Part shown: piece after piece, positions 57,732-64,000 of the stretch
How positions within the stretch are numbered: position 1 is the first letter of the stretch
Layout: the number at the start of each line of letters is the position of its first letter
From: Symsagittifera roscoffensis
Taxonomy: Eukaryota; Xenacoelomorpha; Acoela; Convolutidae
Length of the DNA: 64,000 bases
Assembly: GCF_963678635.1 (NCBI RefSeq)
Contig: NC_087068.1
Coordinates: 24,058,697-24,122,696, forward strand
Direction: 5' to 3'
Position numbers and translations under genes: made by a program
Notes under the pieces: generated by a model
What the model was told of the DNA's origin: nothing
The model's input: the letters and a program-made list of their open reading frames with translations, nothing else
Database searches by the model: none

Positions 57732-58570
57732 ATCATAATCATCCGGATCCTAGAGATAGCATAAGTGTTAGTTTATAAGTTTAAAATTTTTGCATAATTT
57801 TTGAATTTTTTTTAAAAAAATTCACGCTGCGTTTTCACAATCAAATTGATAAAATTGTTACAAAACAAATTAAACCAAATCACACACTCCAAAAAGTTCA
57901 GTAAGGATAAATTACCGCAACCTAATGATTACTTATCAATTAGAAGAAACAATTTTAGCACAAAAAAATTGATATATTTTATTGCGAATTAAAAGAACGA
58001 ACAGTTTCGTGGCATTGCACAATGAGCGTGACAACAGCCGCGTTCGGGTTTCCGAAGTCAACAATTAAATCATCACAAAAATAATCATTTACCTGATAGA
58101 GCAGAAATTCAGGCCAGAAAATTCCATCAATTTATCATTAAGTTGAACAACAGTAGCCGAAGAGCTTCCTTAAAAATGATTTTCCCGTTCAGAGATCTAT
58201 TAACAGAGAAACTGCCACGAATGTCCAACATAACAGGCTAGTCAGCAAACTGTCAAACGCGTGAGGCAAAAACTGGGGCCGCATATGGTTCCACAATCAA
58301 AGTTGACCGGTCTCGACATTCCATGCGATTTTAAGTCAGCGTACAACGGCGAAAATGCTTTCTTCTAGATTCGTACATAAAAACATAAAAAAAACACATA
58401 AAATTTGCAGCACTGCAAGCTCTAGATCTACCACAGCATTCAGAGGAAGTTTCTTGCGATGGTTGCTTCTCAACTCCATCTAACACAGTTTATCTTTTCA
58501 CATCCTTGACGCAACGATCGAAAATTATTTTTTCCCCAAAATTTACCCAAAAATTGTTTGCAGAAAAAAT

Positions 58571-58756
58571 TTGAGCAATTGTATTAATTGGTTTCAGAAT
58601 GCCTGTACGAACACTATACTGTCTGTTCAAGAAAATCCAAAAACACAATTCTGCTCCTTCCATCTTTTTCAAAACCTTTGGCGCCGATGCAGCGAATCTA
58701 TGGGAAACGCATCTAATTACGTCAACAAACTAAATTTTAGAGGGCTTGTTAGATAA
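58571..58756 (+). pseudogene. MULE-like transposase fragment in duplicated tail, copy 1
   Basis: 61 open residues: WFQNACTNTILSVQENPKTQ then FCSFHLFQNLWRRC. QFCxFHLxQxxWR is shared with the MULE piece at 48 kb. Upstream and downstream parts of the domain are missing or scrambled. Confidence 0.45.
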
Positions 58757-59013
58757 AAAGATTGTTTGTTCGGCCTTTAATAACCACCAAACACGTCCTC
58801 CTACAGTTCAAAGAACTACATTCTACATGACCCAGAAATTTTACGACAACTTTCAATTACTTTGAGATATTTTTTAAAGGTCGATTATTCGCGCAAAATT
58901 TTGATATGGAAAAAGGGAACGGACATGAAGGAAAAAATTAAATACAACCTCGAACTAAAAATGCTTTATTTTAGAAAACCTGTTCGCTGGGCAGAAAATT
59001 CAAATTAAAAAAA

Positions 59014-60195
59014 AACAAGACTGCTCGTATCAGGGCGAAGCCCTAAATGTCCCGACTGGCTATTAAGGTTTATGGAGCAGTAATAACATTAAAAAAATTT
59101 TAAAAATAAAACAAAATGAAAACTTTTTCTCTCTAAAATTTGAAATTTTTTATGAAAAACATCCCCCCACACGTCATATAAAGTACAAAAAGAGATATTT
59201 CGTTCCTTGTAACAAATCATTTATGGCAAACAAGCTTCGATAAACCAATTTGGAACGATTTCTAAGACGGATTAACTCTCCGCTTACGCGTTAATAGCGC
59301 GAAATATATCGCGCGTTAATTGTCCCAAATTGGCCAAAATGGCAATCTTTAAGCCCCCGTAACTTTAATAAAAACGACCACAGGTGAAATATCTTTTCAA
59401 ATTTGAGCTCAGAACAACAATACCTTTCGAATGATCTAAAAAAATTCCGTCAAAAATGGCTAGTTAAGAGTCGAAATTTGTCTGAAGGAAAAGGAAAAAT
59501 CCCACTCCGAGCACAATCATTCCGTTACTTTCGTATCGAAAGTCGGAACAAAAATAAACCAGAGTGTAATCGCCGAACAAACTTTTTTCTGGTCAGGAAA
59601 TTTGAAGAATTCCGGGAATTGCCGAGCAGGGATGAACATATTTGAATTATGTCAATTACAATCGAGCATGTTTTTTCAGTCGAAAAAATCAGGTTATAAG
59701 CAAAGTCGTCCGCAACGGTCGAAAGATATCAATTATTGGTCAAGATGTCCAAAACATGCTGAATTTTATTCGAGATTGCCGGAACTTGAAGTGAGCAACT
59801 CTTTCCGTGCAGCATAAAAAAAGATTTCGTAAGTTTTTGTACTGAACAGGCGGAACAATTATTGCATATATTGTTTCACTAATTTATGAGTTTTGAGAGG
59901 GATTTGTAAAGTCCTAACTATTTCAAGATTTGGCAAAAAGTATATTTCAAGTTTTGTATCTTCGAAGCTGTATATGAATCGAGTGGACGACATCCAGAAC
60001 AAGCATTGGCAATTTTTTGACGAATACTCGGACAAAAAGTGAACGGTATCATTTCAACCAATATATGAACGAAACACGGTTTAATTCATAAATTTGTTAT
60101 CCTTCCAGAAATGGTTTTGTTTATTTTGTGCCCAGCCGACTTCGTTCCGGACAAACATTCCAGATATGTTCAGTTAACAAACCTAGAATTTTCGA
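59014..60195 (+). repeat. H repeat copy 4
   Basis: Starts at ACAAGACTGCTCG directly after the tail of unit 1. It has all three palindromes (CAGGGCGAAGCCCT at 59031-59044). It ends at CTAGAATTTTCGATTTAA near 60200, where it joins 930-bp-unit sequence instead of the MULE-bearing tail. Confidence 0.85.
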
Positions 60196-61061
60196 TTTAA
60201 CAGTAAAACCTGTATAATTTTCCTAAATCTGATTTGATCACACAAAAAAGTAGTTTCATTTGAAGATTCAAAAAATTGATCCATATAATCATTTCATTAC
60301 AAAAGCGTTGACTAAATCAGAAAATATTCTGAAAGCCATTGTGATTATTCACTTTAATTTGAAGGTAAACATCGTGTCAAAAAACTCAAATTTCAGGACA
60401 AGAGTGAGACAAAAAACTGCAAAAAAAGTGTGAAAAAAAACAATAAATGATCGAAACTTCTGATAATTTTTGATTAGAGGTGTCATTTTAGTAAAATATA
60501 TAAAGCAAAATCCCGGATTTCCAGGTTTCGAATTACCAGGTTTCGAATCTGATGTTAAGTCTACTTATCAGCCAATGACACAAAAACAAAAGTCATGAGC
60601 AATTGGCATATTTTGAATTGAGATGAAAAAGATTGATTGCATCTCACTGAGTTTGAGCAAATAAAATACAACCAAATGTTTTAAAACAAATTGAAATTTT
60701 TTCTTAACTTTTCCTAGTAAAATTAAGAAAACCTAGTTCCACAGCAGAAGCAAAGTCTTTCAAATTTCATCAAGTAGAACATTTTTATGCAAGCCCTCAT
60801 TAGCAAGGTCTGAAATTTCAAAATTCGGATTTACTACCAGTTTGAATATGAGAGGAGAGGAATATAAATTTTTGCAAATTTGGCTGCCTAAATTGATCTG
60901 AACTCTCTCACACTTTTGCGCGTCTGTTTGATGTGTACTGTGGGAAATCTGTTTTGTTTTATCCTGATTCTAGTTGACTCAAATTAAGTAACGTCGTGGA
61001 AGCTAAGAGGAACAAATAATTGGACTATAACAAAATTCCATCAACAAATTCGATACAGTAA

Positions 61062-62236
61062 ACAAGACTGCTCGTATCAGGGCGAAGCCCTGAATGTTCC
61101 GAGTGCCTTTTAAGGTTCATGGAGCAGTATTAACATTAAAAAATTCAATGAAATAAAAACAAAATTAAAAAAATTTTTTTCTAAAATTTCAAACTTTTTA
61201 TGAAAATCATCCCCCCACACGCCATATAAAGTACAAAAGGATATATTTCGCTCCTTGTAACAAATCAATTATGGCAAATAAGCTTCGTTCAACCAACTTG
61301 GAACGATTTATAAGACGGATTAACTCTCCGCTTACGCGTTAATAGCGCGAAATATATCGCGCGTTAATTGTCCCAAATTGGCCAAAAGGGCAATCTTTAA
61401 ATCCCCGTAACTTTACGAAAAATGACCACAGGTGAAATATCTTTTCAAATTTGAGCTCAGGACAACAATACCTTTCGAATGATATAAAAAAAACTCCGTC
61501 AAAAATGGCTAGTTAAAAAATCGAAGTTTGTCTGAAGAAAAAGAAAAAAACCCACCCCGAGCACAAATATTCCGTTACTTTCGTATCGAAAGTCGGAACA
61601 AAAATAAACCAGAGTATAATCGCCGAGCAAACTTTTTTCTGGTCAAAAAATTTGAAGAATTCCAGGAATTGCCGAGCAGGGATGAACATATTTGAATTAT
61701 GTCAATTACAATCGAGCATGTTTTTTCAGTCGAAAAAGTCAGGTTATAAGCAAAGTCGTCCGCAACGGTCGAAAGATATCAATTATTGGTCAAGATGTCC
61801 AAAACATGCTGAATTTTATATGAGATGGCCGAAACTTGAAGTGAGCACCTCTTTCCGTGCAGCATAAAAAAAGATTTCGTAAGTTTTTGTACTGAACAAG
61901 CTGAACAATTATTTGCATATATTGTTTCACTAATTTATGAGTTTTGAGAGGGATTTGTAAAGGCTTAACTATTTCAAGATTTGGCAAAAGTATATCTCAA
62001 GTTTTGTATCTTCGAAGCTGTATATGAATCGAGTAGACGACATCCAGAACATGCATTGGCATTTTTTTGACGAATACTCGGACAAAAAGTGAACGGTATC
62101 AACTCAACCAATATATGAACGAAACACGGTTTAATTCATAAATTTGTTATCATTCCAGAAATGGTTTTGAACATTTTGTGTCCAGCCGAATTCTTTCCGG
62201 ACAAGCATTCCAGATATGTTCAGTAAACAAACCTAG
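61062..62236 (+). repeat. H repeat copy 5
   Basis: CAGGGCGAAGCCCTG at 61078-61092, and the GCGCGA/TCGCGC palindrome near 61345-61362. The same 71-codon open stretch lies at 61652-61867. It is followed by the MULE-bearing tail as in copy 3. Confidence 0.85.
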
Positions 62237-63073
62237 AATTTTCTCAAGAAAATTCTAATCATAATCATCCGGATCCTAGAGATAGCATAAGTGTTAGTTT
62301 ATAAGTTTAAAATTTTTGCATAATTTTTGAATTTTTTTTAAAAAAATTCACGCTGCGTTTTCACAATCAAATTGATAAAATTGTTACAAAACAAATTAAA
62401 CCAAATCACACACTCCAAAAAGTTCAGTAAGGATAAATTACCGCAACCTAATGATTACTTATCAATTAGAAGAAACAATTTTAGCACAAAAAAATTGATA
62501 TATTTTATTGCGAATTAAAAGAACGAACAGTTTCGTGGCATTGCACAATGAGCGTGACAACAGCCGCGTTCGGGTTTCCGAAGTCAACAATTAAATCATC
62601 ACAAAAATAATCATTTACCTGATAGAGCAGAAATTCAGGCCAGAAAATTCCATCAATTTATCATTAAGTTGAACAACAGTAGCCGAAGAGCTTCCTTAAA
62701 AATGATTTTCCCGTTCAGAGATCTATTAACAGAGAAACTGCCACGAATGTCCAACATAACAGGCTAGTCAGCAAACTGTCAAACGCGTGAGGCAAAAACT
62801 GGGGCCGCATATGGTTCCACAATCAAAGTTGACCGGTCTCGACATTCCATGCGATTTTAAGTCAGCGTACAACGGCGAAAATGCTTTCTTCTAGATTCGT
62901 ACATAAAACCTAAAAAAAAACACATAGTATCTACCACAGTATTCAGAGGAAGTTTCTTGCGATGGTTGCTTCTCAACTCGACCTAACACAGTTTATCTTT
63001 TCACATCCTTGACGCAACGATCGAAAATTATTTTTTCCCCAAAATTTACGCAAAAATTGTTTGCAGAAAAAGT

Positions 63074-63259
63074 TTGAGTAATTGTATTAATTGGTTTCAG
63101 AATGCCTGTACGAACACTATACTGTCTGTTCAAGAAAATCCAAAAACACAATTCTGCTCCTTCCATCTATTTCAAAACCTTTGGCGCCGATGCAATGAAT
63201 CTATGGAAAACGCATCTAATTACGTCAACAAACTAAATTTCAGAGGGCTTGTTAGATAA
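63074..63259 (+). pseudogene. MULE-like transposase fragment in duplicated tail, copy 2
   Basis: Nearly identical to the 58571-58756 copy, with a few substitutions (Ser to Asn and Gly to Glu near RRCNESMENAS). Also truncated; it keeps QFCSFHLFQNLWRR. Confidence 0.45.
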
Positions 63260-63781
63260 AAAGATTGTTTGCTCGGCTTTTAATAACCACCAAACACGTC
63301 CTCCTACAGTTCAAAGAACTACATTCTACATGACCCAGAAATTTTACGACAACTTTCAATTACTTTGAGATATTTTTTAAAGGTCGATTATTTGCGCAAA
63401 ATTTTGATATGGAAAAAAGGAACGGACATGAAGGAAAAAATTAAATACAACCTCGAACTAAAAATGCTTTATTTTAGAAAACCTGTTCGCTGGGCAGAAA
63501 ATTCAAATAAAAAAAAAACATAACTACGAACAAATTGATCAAAACTGTAAAATTGCTTCTGATATATTATTCTTTGTAACAGGCTGTACATACGAAACTG
63601 AACTTCAAATAGTTTGGTTTTGTTTTAAGTTTGGCAATTGTTTTTTTTTAGATAATCAAATCGAACTTATGATCTTTACTTTTTAGTTTTTCGTGAAAAT
63701 TTAGGTCACCTGCAGTTTTACTTGTGTCTTAAATATGTAACATAATTATTAAATTGACAATAAATTTGAGATCAGTTGGAG

Positions 63782-64000
63782 CAGGGGCGGATTTAGGGGG
63801 GCGCGGTCAAAATTTTCCAGCGGCGCAGAAAATTTGACCAAAACAGGTTTGTTTTAGTGATTTGGGAAAGCTCGGAAAATCAATTTGGTCGACCTTAAAA
63901 AAAAGGTCGAAAAAATTAAAATTTTCGAAAATTTTTTGAAAATCCGAAACCCCCACCCCCCCCCCCCCCCCCCCCCGGGATTTTGTCGTGTCATCTAGCG
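63782..64000 (+). mobile_element. hAT-like DNA transposon end
   Basis: CAGGGGCGGATTTAGGGGGG at 63782-63801 matches the terminal style of many animal hAT transposons (CAGGGGCGGAT...). If this is right, the 8-bp target copy would be AGTTGGAG (63774-63781). The other end lies outside the window. A long C-run at about 63953-63976, followed by GGGATTTTG, is inside it. Confidence 0.45.
63953..63976 (+). repeat. Poly-C run
   Basis: More than 20 consecutive C bases after CCCCCA. Likely length-unstable and possibly mis-sized in the assembly. Confidence 0.85.

Larger units (their letters stand above)
55960..60195 (+). repeat. Higher-order tandem duplication, unit 1
   Basis: The order is segment X (55962-56547), H copy 3 (56548-57716), MULE-bearing tail (57717-58985), then H copy 4 (59014-60195). 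The block from about 55640 to 58985 recurs at about 60205-63505 with an offset of about 4.52 kb. Confidence 0.85.
60196..63515 (+). repeat. Higher-order tandem duplication, unit 2
   Basis: The order is the last third of the 930-bp unit (about 60200-60520), segment X' (60530-61061), H copy 5 (61062-62236), and the MULE-bearing tail (62237-63505). Identity to unit 1 is very high in the tail. It ends without a further H copy. Confidence 0.85.

Noticed and set aside
1-64000. CRISPR arrays, bacterial operons or phage modules
   Set aside because: No regularly spaced repeats, no Shine-Dalgarno-led gene strings; the repeats present are eukaryotic transposons and tandem DNA.

Overview
The window looks like a piece of an AT-rich, repeat-dense invertebrate (metazoan) nuclear genome. 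The evidence is a host gene with ordinary GT-AG introns, the absence of operons or bacterial ribosome sites, and remains of many eukaryotic transposon classes: LINE, two Ty3/gypsy elements, Ty1/copia, Penelope-like, MULE and a hAT-like end. I cannot name the species from sequence alone. A 200-base run of N marks an assembly gap.

Layout. (1) 1-5.2 kb, minus strand: the 5' half of one real host gene, a BAP1/Calypso-type ubiquitin C-terminal hydrolase. Three well supported exons join in phase into one 268-residue reading frame carrying the whole catalytic set (Gln, Cys, His, Asp). Its 3.9 kb first intron holds two decayed LINE fragments and a strong hairpin. (2) 6.1-14.3 kb, plus: a decayed Ty3/gypsy element with gag, a degenerate zinc knuckle, protease flank, RT, RNase H, integrase and, at the 3' end of pol, a macro-like (ADP-ribose-binding type) domain. 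(3) 14.8-22.5 kb, plus: a broken polyprotein region with an SGNH/GDSL hydrolase-like domain, coiled coil and several unassigned blocks, followed by a purine tract and an LTR-like promoter near 22.8 kb. Either one giant gypsy element (gag-pol-macro then an SGNH ORF) or two abutting elements would explain 6-23 kb. (4) 23.3-25 kb, minus: a second kind of reverse transcriptase. (5) 25-27 kb: gene-free AT-rich DNA with a 17-bp inverted repeat. (6) 27-38 kb, plus: a second, A-rich gypsy element, interrupted by the N gap, with a Cys-containing unassigned region in the env position. (7) 38.2-39.5 kb: a decayed Pro/Ser-rich reading region. (8) 42.8-43.1 kb: an orphan GIY-YIG endonuclease end of a Penelope-like element. 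(9) 44.4-46.2 kb: a decayed copia element. (10) 48.0-48.4 kb, minus: a MULE transposase piece. (11) 46.5-63.5 kb: a family of hairpin-bearing dispersed repeats (H repeats), a 930-bp unit in three near-identical tandem copies, and a ~4.5-kb higher-order tandem duplication that carries another MULE fragment. (12) 63.8 kb: a hAT-like terminus and a poly-C run.

The host gene is the only locus that appears functional. All transposon genes carry stops and frameshifts. The most unusual items are the macro plus SGNH domain set in the gypsy region and the H repeat family with three conserved small palindromes.
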